The notes under the pieces are model-generated. The model saw nothing but the letters and a program-made list of their open reading frames with translations, made no database searches and was not told the DNA's origin. Shown here piece after piece: positions 45,140 through 55,850 of a stretch of DNA of 64,000 nucleotides. The translations under genes and the position numbers were made by a program. This DNA is from Cristatella mucedo (Eukaryota > Bryozoa > Phylactolaemata > Cristatellidae): positions 1,938,335-2,002,334 of the forward strand of contig WPIO01000076.1 of NCBI GenBank assembly GCA_009760855.2, given 5' to 3'. Position 1 is the stretch's first letter. Every line of letters starts with the position of its first letter.

Positions 45140-45310
45140 TGAGACACAAGCCAAGGCGTGAGTGGTGATCGACACTATACGTTTATGGCTCTCAACGCTT
45201 GCATATACGAGATCAATGAATTATTTCAGACGGCAAGAAATATAACAAGTAAAAGTGACCTAGAGCTCGGCTGCATCAATGGCTTACCTATTGGCTAAAG
45301 GTGAGGCGTG
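45140..45310. repeat. possible LTR remnant, right
   Basis: Partner of 39940-40090 (gtgagtggtgatcg ... ctctcaacgc ... ctattggctaaaggt) at the gag end of the Ty3/Gypsy body. About 65-70 percent similar by eye. Confidence 0.4.
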
Positions 45311-45604
45311 TGCATCAGCAACAAGGCGTTTCTCTAATTACAATAGCAGAAGCCTGAGGCATACACAACAATCCTTCAATTGGGGCCACTGTTCCGGTTC
45401 TTCTGGGCGTACTGAAAACGCACAAGGTGGTTGCATTCAGTCAACTATAAGTCATCTATAGGGGGCTATGAATACCGTTACCTTCTGACACCATGTCGTG
45501 TAGATAAGACGGCATAAGCAGTTGCAGTGCTGCTACTGGGGTAATCCGGAAGACCCTGTTGTAGATTAGCCTATTTCAAACAGTACCTGCTATACGCTGC
45601 TGCT

Positions 45605-45780
45605 GCTCAAGCTTGACTAATCAACAGGTCACCAGGTCCAATCACTACTTAAGATAATAAACTATCTTGCCAGTCAGTGTTGCAAAAAAATTAACTTGCT
45701 CCTTATTTCTGTCTTAACTAGCTTACTGTAATTCCCTTTTAGGTGGCCTGGTGAAAAACTCCGATATCTGATGACCGAAA
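45605..45780 (+). mobile_element. CR1-type LINE fragment, right part of a split copy
   Basis: Matches the region of 42545-42680 in the other CR1-type copy (accaggtccaatcactac ... ttaacttgctcctta), continuing roughly where 39705 breaks off. It supports insertion of the Ty3/Gypsy element into a LINE. Confidence 0.6.
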
Positions 45781-45904
45781 ACAGCAAATAGCCCATCGAC
45801 ATCGAATCCGATGCATAGACCAATACGAGCAGTGACGAATTAAAGTGCTCGCACTATCTGTAACGCCAAGTCATGTGTAGGGAACAGGAATTTTAGTCGC
45901 ACAA

Positions 45905-45975
45905 TTTAATAATATTATTACCGATGCATTTATTAAAACGCCCTTAAAGACCAAAAACTCTTACTAGGCCAGGCT
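45905..45975 (-). mobile_element. LINE/SINE tail relic
   Basis: Degenerate reverse match to the terminal hairpin and ATT tail (taatattattaccgatgca, then aacgccc and ctaggcc). Immediately precedes the heptamer array. Confidence 0.5.
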
Positions 45976-46199
45976 TGATCGTGGGCTAAAAGATGAAGGC
46001 GAATGGATTTAGGCTAAATGATTAACGCTTCAGGATTCCCTAAATAAGGGTAGGAGTTTTATTATAAAATTTAGGGTTTAGCGTTTAGGGTTTAGCGTTT
46101 AGCTTTTAGCGTTTAGCGTTTAGCGTTTAGGGATTAGGGTTTACGGTTTAGTGATTAGGGTTTACGGTTTACGGTTTACGGTTTACGGTTAAGGGTTTA

Positions 46200-46660
46200 G
46201 GGCTGACGGCTGACGGCTGACGGCTGACGGCTGACGGCTGACGGCTGACGGCTGACGACTGACGGTTTACGGCTGACGGTTTACGGCTGACGGTTTACGG
46301 CTGACGGTTTACGGTTGACGGTTTACGGTTGACGGCAGACGGTTGACGGCTGACGGCTGACAGTTTACGGCTGACGGCTGACGGTTTACGGCTGACGGTT
46401 GACGGATTACGGCTGACGACTGACGGATTACGGCTGACGGTTTACGGTTTACGTTTACGGTTTACGGCTGACGGCTGACGGTTGACGGCTGACGGCTGAC
46501 GGCTGACGGCTGACGGTTTACGGTTGACGGCTGACGGCTGACGGTTTACGGTTGACGGCTGACGGCTGACGGCTGACGGTTGACGGTTGACGGTTGACGG
46601 TTGACGGTTTACGGTTGACGGTTGACGGTTGACGGTTGACGGTTGACGGTTTACGGTTTA
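46200..46660 (+). repeat. CTGACGG/TTTACGG sub-array
   Basis: The first part of the array consists of CTGACGG, TTGACGG and TTTACGG units in irregular alternation, with almost no TTTAGGG. Local homogenisation of one variant is visible (eight CTGACGG in a row near 46200-46256). Confidence 0.9.
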
Positions 46661-47090
46661 CCGTTCACGGTTTACCGTTCACGGTTAACGGTTTACCGTT
46701 CACGGTTTACGGTTTACCGTTCACGGTTAACGGTTTACCGTTCACGGTTTACGGTTTACCGTTCACGGTTTACGGTTTACGGTTCACGGTTCACGGTTCA
46801 CGGTTTACCGTTCATGGTTCACGGTTCACGGTGCATGGTTCGCGGTGCACGGTTCACGGTGCACGGTTCACGGTTCACGGTGCACGGTGCACGGATCACA
46901 ATTCGTGGTACACGGTTCACAGTTCACAGTCCAATGTTTACAGTTCACGGTTCACGGTTTACGGTTCACGGTTTACGGTTTTACTGTTTACAGATTACGG
47001 GTTAGGGTTTACGGTTTACGGTCAACGGGTTAGGGATTGTAGTTTACGGTATACGGTTTACGGTATACCGTTTTGGATTTAAAATTTGGG
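46660..47090 (+). repeat. higher-order block, copy 1
   Basis: Begins with ttaccgttcacgg units, passes through gtgcatggttcgcggtgc (46831), cacagtccaatg and tcaacgggttagggattg, and ends ttttggatttaaaatt. The same ordered series recurs at 47545 and 48666. Within the block TTCACGG and TGCACGG predominate. Confidence 0.9.
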
Positions 47091-47544
47091 GTTAAGGGTT
47101 TAGGGTTTAGGGTTAAGGTTTTAGGGTTTAGGGTTTAGGGTCTAGGGTTTAACGTTTAGGGTTTAGGGTTTAGGGTTTAGGGTTTAGGGTTTAGGGTTTA
47201 GGGTTTAGGGTTTAGGGTTTAGGGTTTAGGGTTTAGGGTTTGGGGTTTAGGATTTAGGGTTTAGGGTTTAGATTTAGGGTTTAGGGTTTAGGGTTTAGGG
47301 TTTAGGGTTTAGGGTTTAGGGTTTAGGGTTTAACGTTTAGGGTTTAGGGTTTACCGTTTAGGGTTGAGGGTTTAGGGTTTAGGGTGTCGGGTTTGGGGCT
47401 ATGGGTTTAGGCTTTGGGTTTGGGGTTTAGGGTTAAGGCTTCAGGTTTGGGGTTTAGGGTTTAGGCTTTAGGCTTCAGGCTTTAGGGTTTAGGGTTTAGG
47501 GTTTAGGGTTTAGGGTTTAGGGTATAGGGTTTAGGGTTTAGGTT

Positions 47545-48005
47545 TTACCGTTCACGGTTAACGGTTTACCGTTCGCGGTTTACGGTTTACCGTTCACGGT
47601 TTACGGTTTACCGTTCACGGTTTACGGTTTACGGTTAACCGTCCACGGTTTACGGTTTACCGTTCACGGTTTATGGTTTACGGTTTACGGTTCACGGTTC
47701 ACGGTTCACGGTTCACGGTTCACGGTTCACGGTTCACGGTTCACGGTGCATGGTTCGCGGTGCACGGTTCACGGTTCACGGTGCACGGTGCACGGTTCAT
47801 GGTTCACGGTGCACGCTGCACGGATCACAATTCGTGGTTCACGGTTCACAGTTCACAGTCCAATGTTTACCGTTCACGGTTCACGGTTTACGTTTTACGG
47901 TTTTACGGTTTACAGATTACGGGTTAGGGTGTACGGTTTACGGTCAACGGGTTAGGGATTGTAGTTTACGGTATACGGTTTACGGTATACCGTTTTGGAT
48001 TTAAA
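47545..48005 (+). repeat. higher-order block, copy 2
   Basis: Same order of variant heptamers as copy 1, with extra TTCACGG units; the gtgcatggttcgcgg landmark is at 47746, 915 bases after copy 1. It ends in the same ggatttaaaatt string. Confidence 0.9.
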
Positions 48006-48665
48006 ATTCCGGGTTTTGGGTTTGGGGTTAAGAGTTAAAGGTTTTGGGTTTAGGGTTAAGGGTTTAGGGTTTAGGGTTTAGGGTTTAGGGTTTAGGGTTT
48101 AGGGTTAAGGGATTAGGGTTTAAAGTTTAGAATTTAGAATTTAGAGTTTAGAATTTAGGGTAAATGATTTAGGGTTAAGGGTTTAGGGTTTAGGGTTTAG
48201 GGTTTAGGGTTTAGGGTTTAGGGTTTAGGGTTTAGGGTTTAGGGTTTAGGGTTTAGGGTTTAGGGTTTAGAGTTAAGGGTTTAGGGTTTAGGGTTTAGGG
48301 TTTAGGGTTTAGGGTTTAGGGTTTAGGGTTTAGGGTTTAGGGTTTAGGGTTTAGGGTTTAGGGTTTAGGGTTTAGGGTTTAGGGTTTAGGGTATAGGGTT
48401 TAGGGTTTAGGGTTTAGGGTTTAGGGTTTAGGGTTTAGGGTTTAGGGTTTAGGGTTTAGGGTTTAGGGTTTAGGGTTTAGGGTTTAGGGTTTAGGGTTTA
48501 GGGTTTAGGGTTTAGGGTTTAGGGTTTAGGGTTTAGGGTTAAGGCTTTAGGGTTTGGGGTTTGGGGTTTAGGGTTTAGGGTTTAGGGTTTAGGGTTTAGG
48601 GTTTAGGGTTTAGGGTTTAGGGTTTAGGGTTTAGGGTTTAGGGTATAGGGTTTAGGGTTTAGGGT

Positions 48666-49160
48666 TTACCGTTCACGGTTAACGGTTTACCGTTCACCGT
48701 TTACGGTTTACCGTTCACGGTTTACGGTTTACCGTTCACGGTTTACGGTTTACGGTTTACGGTTTACGGTTTACGGTTTACGGTTTACGGTTTACGGTTT
48801 ACGGTTTACGGTTTATGGTTTACGGTTTACGGTTTACGGTTTACGGTTTACGGTTTACCGTTCACTGTTCACGGTTCACGGTGCATGGTTCGCGGTGCAC
48901 GGTTCACGGTTCACGGTGCACGGTGCACGGTTCACGGTTCACGGTGCACGGTGCACGGATCACAATTCGTGGTTCACGGTTCACAGTTCACAGTCCAATG
49001 TTTACCGTTCACGGTTCACGGTTTACGGTTCACGGTTTACGGTTTTACGGTTTACAGATTACGGGTTAGGGTTTACGGTTTACGGTCAACGGGTTAGGGA
49101 TTGTAGTTTACGGTATACGGTTTACAGTATACCGTGGTGGATTTAAAATTCCGGATTTTG
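48666..49160 (+). repeat. higher-order block, copy 3
   Basis: Same series again, landmark at 48881 (1135 bases after copy 2), preceded by an expanded run of TTTACGG units. Confidence 0.9.
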
Positions 49161-50050
49161 GGTTTGGGGTTTAGAGTTAAAGGTTTTGGGTTTAGGGTTA
49201 AGGGTTTAGGATTTAGGGTTTAGGGTTAAGGTTTTAGGGTTTAGGGTTTAAGTTTTAGCGTTTAGGGTTTAGCGTTTAGGGTTTAGGGTTTAGACTGTAG
49301 GGTATATGTTTTAGGGTTAAGGGTTTAGGGTTTAGGGTTTAGGGTTTAGGGTTTAGGGTTTAGGGTTTAGGGTTTAGGGTTTAGGGTTTAGGGTTTGGGG
49401 TTTAGGGTTAAGGGTTTAGGGTTAGGGTTTAGGGTTTAGGGTTTAGGGTTTAGGGTTAAGGGTTTAGGGTTTAGGGTTTAGGGTTTAGGGTTTAGGGTTT
49501 AGGGGTTTAGGGTTTAGGGTTTAGGGTTTAGGGTTTAGGGTTTAGGGTTTAGGGTTTAGGGTTTAGGGTTTAGGGTTTAGGGTTTAGGGGTTAGGGTTTA
49601 GGGTTTAGGGTTTAGGGTTTAGGGTTTAGGGTTTAGGGTTTAGGGTTTAGGGTTTAGGGTTTAGGGTTTAGGGTTTAGGGTTTAGGGTTTAGGGTTTAGG
49701 GTTTAGGGTTTAGGGTTTAGGGTTTAGGGTTTACGGTTTACGGTTTACGGTTTACGGTTTACGGTTTACGGTTTACGGTTTACGGTTTAGGGTTTAGGGT
49801 TTAGGGTTTAGGGTTAAGGGTTTAGGCTTTGGGTTTAGGGTTTCGGGTTTAGGGTTAAGGCTTAAGGGTTTGGGGTTCAGGGTTTAGGCTTTAGGCTTTA
49901 GGCTTCAGGCTTTAGGTTTTAGGGTTTAGGCTTTAGGGTTTAGGGTTTAGGGTTTAGGGGATAGGGTATAGGGTTTAGGGTTTAGGTTTTAGGGTTTAGG
50001 GTTTAGGGTTTAGTGTTTAGGGTTTAGGGTTTATGGATAATGGTTTAGGG

Positions 50051-53000
50051 CTTTTTACGACAGCTAACAGTAGCTCGCCGCAGTTTGTAGTAGCTCGCAA
50101 CAGATTGCGGTAACGGACGTCAGTCTGCAGCTGACTCCGGGAGACAGAGCCATCTCATGGCAGCTCGTGGCAGCTCGCCGTAGCTCGCAGCTTATACCTG
50201 CATTTTGCCGGAGCTAACGGCAGCTCGCCGCAGCTTGTGGTAACTCACAGTAGATTGCAGCAAAGCGCATCAACCTGCAACTAACTCCGGAAGATCTAGA
50301 CATCTCGAGGCAGCTCGTCGGAGCTCGCCGTAGCTGGCAGCATATACCTGCATTTTGCGACAGCTAACTGCAGCTTGCCGGTGCTTATGGTAGCCGACAG
50401 TAGATTGCAGCAACGCCGATCAGCCCGCAGCTAACTCCGGATGATTGAGACATCTCGTAGCAGCTCGTCAGAACTTGCCGTACCTTGCAGCATATACCTG
50501 CATTTTGCGGAAGCTAACGGCAGCTCGCCGCAGCTTGTGGCAGATCCCAGTTGAATGCGGCAATGTGCGTCAGCTCGCTGCAGATCTCTGAATATCGAGA
50601 CAACTCGTGGCAGCTCGACGCAGCATTCAAAAGGAAATGGAAACATGAGGCCTATTGCAACAGATCGTTTTAACTCGAATCATTTTGCGGCAGATCTCAA
50701 TACATGGAGAAAACTCCAGGCAGCATTTCGGAGCTTGTCGTAGCTTGCAGGAGATCGCTGCCACTTGCGGCAGCTAACAGCTTCTTGCCAAACTTTAAGG
50801 TAAGACACTTCACATTTCGGCAATGCACGACAGCTCGCTGCCGACTCCAGAAGATCGACACTACTCGTGGCAGCTCGCCGGATCTCGCCGTAGCTCGCAG
50901 CATATACCTGCATTTTGCGGCAGCTAACTGCAGCTCGCAGCAGCTTGTGGTAGCCCGTAGTAGATTACTGCAACGCACGTCAGCTCGAAGCAGATCTCGG
51001 AATATTGAGATTATTTGTGGCAGGTCGAGGCAGCATGCGAAAGCACACAGAAGCTTAAGGCCTATCGCAAAAGATCTTTTCAACTCTTATTAGTTCGTAT
51101 CAGATCTCGGTACATCGGGACAACTCGCAGCAGCACGTGGGGGCTTGCCGTATCTGGAAGCAGATATTTGCATTTTGCGGCAGCTAACTGCTGTGCGCCA
51201 CCGCTTGTGGTAGCTAGCAGTAAATTGTGACAACTCGCGTCAGCCGCTGTCTCCGGAAGGTTGAGTCATCTCATGGCAGCTCGTCGGAGCTCGCCGTAGG
51301 TCGCCGCTTATACCTGCATTTTGAAGCAGCTCAAAACAGCTCGCGGCAGCTTGTGGTTGCTCGAAGTACATTCCGGCAACGTCCGTCAGCTCGCCGCAGA
51401 TTTCGGAATATCGAGACGACTCGTGGCAGCTCGACACAGCATGCGAAGGCACATGGAAGCTAGAGGCCCATCGCAACAGATTGTTTGAACTCGCATTAGT
51501 TCGCGGCAGATCTTGGTACACCGAGACATTACGTGGCAGCACATTGGAGCTTGTCGTAGCTCCCAGCTGAACGCTGCAACTTGCGGCAGCTAACGGTTGC
51601 TTGCTAAAGCTGAAGGCAACCCACTGCTGATATCAGTAATGTGTGGGAGCTCGCAGCAGACACTAGTAGATCGAGACGACTCATGGAAGCTCGTCCGGGC
51701 TCGCCGAAGCTCCCAGCAGATACGTGCATTTTTCGGTTGCTAACGAAAGCTCGCCTCAGCTTGTTATAGCTCACAGCAAATTGCTGCATCGTGCGACAGC
51801 TTGTTGCAGATTTCGGAAGATCGAAACCCATTGTGGCAGATCAATGCAGCATGTGTAAGCACACAGAATCTTGAGGCCTATCGCAACTGATTGCTTCAAC
51901 TCGCATTAGTTTGCGGCAGATATCGGTACTGTCAACCCAACTCATGGCAGCACGTCGGAGCTTGCAGCAGATACCTGCATTTTACGGCAGCTAACGGCAG
52001 CTCAATGCAGCTTGTGGTAGCTCGCAGCAGATTGCGGCATCGTGCCCCAGTTTACAGCAGATCTCGGAACATCAAGACAACTCGTGGCAGCTTGACGCAG
52101 CATGTGAAAGTACTCGGAAGCTGGACGCCTGGGGCAAGATATATTTTCAACTCCCATCAGCTTGCTGCAGATCTTGGAACATCGAGAAAACTCGTGGCTG
52201 ATCGACTCAGCATACGACAACACACGGAAGCCTGAGGCCTATTGCAATAGATTGCTTAAACTCGCAAGAGTTCCTCGGCAGGTCTCTGTACATCGAGACA
52301 ACTCGTTCCAGAACAACGGAGCTTGCCGTTGCTCGCAGCAGATCCCAGCCACTTTTGACAGCTTACGGCAGCTCAATGCAGCTTGTATTTGCTCGTAGTA
52401 GATTGCAGCAGCTCGCATCAGCCTGCGGCTGACTCCGGGAGATTTAGAAATCTCGTGGCAGGACTTCGGAGATTGCCGTTGCTTGCAGCGTATACCTGCA
52501 TTTTTCTGCAGCTAACGGCAGCTCGCCTCAGCTTGTGCTAGCTCGCAGTAGATTGCGGCGACGCTCGTCAGCCACAGCTGACTCCAGAAGATCAAGACAT
52601 CTCGTGGCAGCTCGTCGGAGCTCGCTGTAGCTCGCAGCATGTACCTGCATTTTGTGGCAGCTAACGGCACCTCGCAGCAGCTTGTGGTAGCTCACAGTAG
52701 ATTGCAGCAGCGCGTGTCAGCCCGCACCCGGCTCCGTAAGATCGAGATAATTCGTTGCAGCACGTCGGAGCTTGCCATAGCTCGCAGCATATACCTGCAT
52801 TTTGCGGCAGCTATGGGAGGGCGCCCAGCTTGTCGGATCTTGCAGTACATCGGGGTAATGCACGTCAGCTCCCAGCAGATCATGGATTATCGATACGACT
52901 CGTGGCGGCTCGACTCAGCATGCTAAGGAACGTGGAAGCCTGAGACCTATCGAAACAGATTGTTTTAACTTGCAGAAGTTCGAGGCAGATCTCTGTGCAT

Positions 53001-55850
53001 CTAGAAAACTCGCGGCAGCACGTCGGAGCTTGCACTAGCTCGCAGCAGATAATAGCATTTTGCGGCAGCTGACGGCAGTTCGCCGCAGCTTCTAATTGCT
53101 TGCTGCAGATTGTGGCAACGTGCGACAGCTCGCAGCAGATTTCGGAAGAGCGAGAAAACTCGTGGCAGCGTGAGGCAGCATGCGAAAGCACAAAGAAGCT
53201 TGAGGCTTGACGCAACAGATTGTTTAAACTCGCATTAGTACGCGGCAAATCTCGTTACATCAAGGCGACTCGTGGCAGCACGTTGAAGCTTGCCGTTGCT
53301 CGCAGAATATGTTTGCATTTTGAGGCAGCTAAAGGCAGCTCGCTGCAGCTTGTGGTTGCTCGCAGCATATTGCGGCAACGGGTGTCAGCCCGCAGCTTAC
53401 TCCAGAAGATCGAGACAACTCGTGGCAGCTCGTCGAAGCTTGCAGTGGCTCGCAGCATATACCTGCATTTTGTGATAGCTAACGGCAGCTCGCAGCAGCT
53501 TGTGGTAGCGCGCAGCGGATTGCGGCAACGAGCGACAGCTCGCAGCAGATTTTGGAAGAGCGAGACATCTCGTGACAGCTCATCGGAGCCTGTCGTAGCT
53601 CGCAGTATATAACTTCATTTTCCGGCAGGTAACGGCTACCCGCCTCAGTATAAGGTAGCTAGCTCGCAGTAGATTGCAGCAACACGCGTCAGCACGCAGC
53701 TGGATACGGAAGATCAAGACATCTTGCAGCAGCTCGATGGAGCTCTCCGTTGGTCGCACCATATACCTGCATTTTTCTGCAGCTAACGAGAGCTCGCCGA
53801 AGGTTGTCGTAGCTCGCAGTACATTGCGGCAACGCACGTCAGATCGAAGCCGATCACGGATTATCGAGACGACTCGAGGCAGCTTGACTCAGCATGCGAA
53901 AGCACGTGGAAGCCTGTGGCCTATCGCTACAGATTTATTAAACTTGCATTGGTTCCCGGCAGATCTCGAAACATCTAGACAACTCGTGCCAGCACGTCGG
54001 AGCTTGCCTTAGCTCGCAGCAGATACATGCACTTTGCGGCAGCTAACGGCAGCTCCCAGCAGCCCGTAATAACTCGCAGTACATTGCGGCAATAGGCGTC
54101 AGCCTGCCGCTCACTCAGGAAGATTTTAAAATCTCGTGGCAGCACGTCGGAGCTTGCCGTTGCTCGCAGCTTATGCCTGCATTCTGCGGCAGCTAACGGC
54201 AGCTCGCCGCTGCTTGTGGTAGGCAACGCGCGTCAGCTCGATGCAGATTTCGGGTGATCGAGACTACTCGTGCAAGCTCGACGCAGCTTGCGAAAGTACA
54301 CAGAAGCTTGAGGCCTGTCGGAACAGATTGTTTCAAGTTGATTAGTTCGCGGCAGATATCGGTACAATGTGACAACTAGTGGCAGCACACCGGAGCTTGC
54401 CTAAGCTCGCAGCACATACATGCATTTTGTGGCAGCTAACGGCAGCTCGCCTCAGCTTGTAGTAGCTCGCAGCAGATTGCGGCAACGTGCATCACTTCAC
54501 AGCAGATCTCGGAAAAAAAAGACAACTCTTGGCAGCATGAGGCAGCATGCAAAAGCACTCGGAAGCTGGATGCCCTGCACATGATATATTTTCAAATCAC
54601 ATCAGCTCGCGGCAGATCTCCATAGATTGAGACAACTGCAGATCTCCATAGATTGAGCAGCATTTCGGAGCTTGTCGTAGCTCAAAGCAGATCGCTGCCG
54701 CTTGCGGCAGCTAACGGCTTTTTGCCAAAGCTTAAGGTAGCTCGCCGCAGATGTCGGCAATGATCATCAGCTCGCAGTAGATTCCAGAAGATCAAAACTT
54801 CTCGTGGATGCTCGTCGGAGGTCGCCGTAGCTCGCAGCTGATACCTGCATTTTGCGGCCGCTAACGGCAGCTCCCCCAGCCCGTTGTAGCTCACGTTAGA
54901 TTGCGGCATTGCGAAACAGCCGCCAGTGGGCTCCGGAAGATTGAGACATCATGTGGCAGCTCGTCAGAGCTCGCCGTAGGTCTCAGCATATACCTGCATT
55001 CTGCGGCAGCTAACGGCAGCTCGCCAGAGCTTGTGGTATCTACCGGTAGATTGCAGCAACACGCGTCAGCCAGCAGCTGGCTCCGGAAGATCGGGACATC
55101 TAGAAGCAGCTCGCCGGCGCTCACCGTAGGTCTCAGCATATACCTGCATGTTGCACCAGCTAACGGGAGGGAACCCCAGCTTGTCGTATCTGGCAGTACA
55201 TCCGGGCAATGCACGTCAGCTCCTAGCAGATCACGGATAATCGAGACGACTCGTGGCGGCTCGACTCAGTATGCTAAAGAACGTGAAAGCCTGAGGCCTA
55301 TCGCAAATGATTTATTAAACTCGCATTTGTTCCCGGCAGATCTCGGTACATCAAGACAACTCGTGCCAGTACGTCGGAGCTTGCCGTAGCTCGAAACATG
55401 TACCGGCATTTTGCAGCAGCTAACGACTGCTCGCCGCAGCTTGAGGTAGCCGCCAATAGATTGAGGCAACGTGCTTCATCCTGCAGCTGACTCCGGAAGA
55501 TCAAGGCATCTCGTGGCAGCTCGTCGGAGCTCCCCATAGTTGACAGCATATACCTGCATTTTGTGGCAGCTAACGGCAGCTCGCCTCAACTTGTAGTAGC
55601 TCGAAAGAGATTGCGGCAACGCGCTTCAGCCCACAGCTGACTTCGTAAGATCGAGACATCTCGTGGCAGCTCGTCGGAGCTCGCCGTGGCTCGCAGCATG
55701 TACCTGCATTTAGCAGCAGCTAACGGCTGCTCGCCGCAGCTTGAGGTAGCTGCCAAAAGATTGAGACAATGCGCTTGACTATGCAGCTGACTCCGGAAGA
55801 TCGAGACATCTCGTGGGAGCTCGTCAGAGATCCCTGTAGCTCCTGGCGTA
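50051..55850 (-). repeat. satellite array, first orientation
   Basis: GC-rich tandem repeat with two interleaved unit lengths. The landmark tacctgcatttt recurs at 50194, 50345 and 50495 (about 150 bases), and also at about 260-base steps (for example 50905 to 51165), where an extra ~110-base segment with aggcctatcgcaac is present. That extra segment is the reverse complement of the monomer in the next array, so strand is given as minus relative to it. The many short open frames are by-products of the repeat and not genes. Confidence 0.9.

Larger units (their letters stand above)
40060..45170 (-). mobile_element. decayed Ty3/Gypsy retrotransposon body
   Basis: The minus strand carries, in order, gag zinc knuckle, aspartic protease, reverse transcriptase, RNase H and integrase, the Ty3/Gypsy pol order. 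Each domain is frameshifted. The body is interrupted by a LINE (41560-43050), a SINE (40432-40575) and an unassigned insert (40905-41200). Confidence 0.85.
46070..50048 (+). repeat. telomere-like heptamer array (TTTAGGG and CGG variants)
   Basis: Nearly 4 kb of 7-base units, all G-rich on the plus strand. Long pure runs of TTTAGGG occupy 47091-47540, 48050-48660 and 49190-50030. Other stretches use TTTACGG, CTGACGG, TTGACGG, TTCACGG or TGCACGG, the last base triplet CGG or GGG being constant. The heptamer matches the plant-type telomere repeat. It is internal here, followed by satellite. Long frames across it encode only a 7-residue periodic repeat and are artefacts. Confidence 0.95.

Noticed and set aside
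46636-49146. Long plus-strand open frames across the heptamer array with a 7-residue FTVHG/FTVYG-like repeat
   Set aside because: Three heptamers make 21 bases, so any stop-free register stays open indefinitely. Several overlapping frames are open at once and the composition is purely that of the repeat.
46070-50048. Window as a true chromosome end
   Set aside because: The G-rich strand points right, but the array is followed by at least 14 kb of satellite and no terminal run. Interstitial or subtelomeric position is all that can be said.
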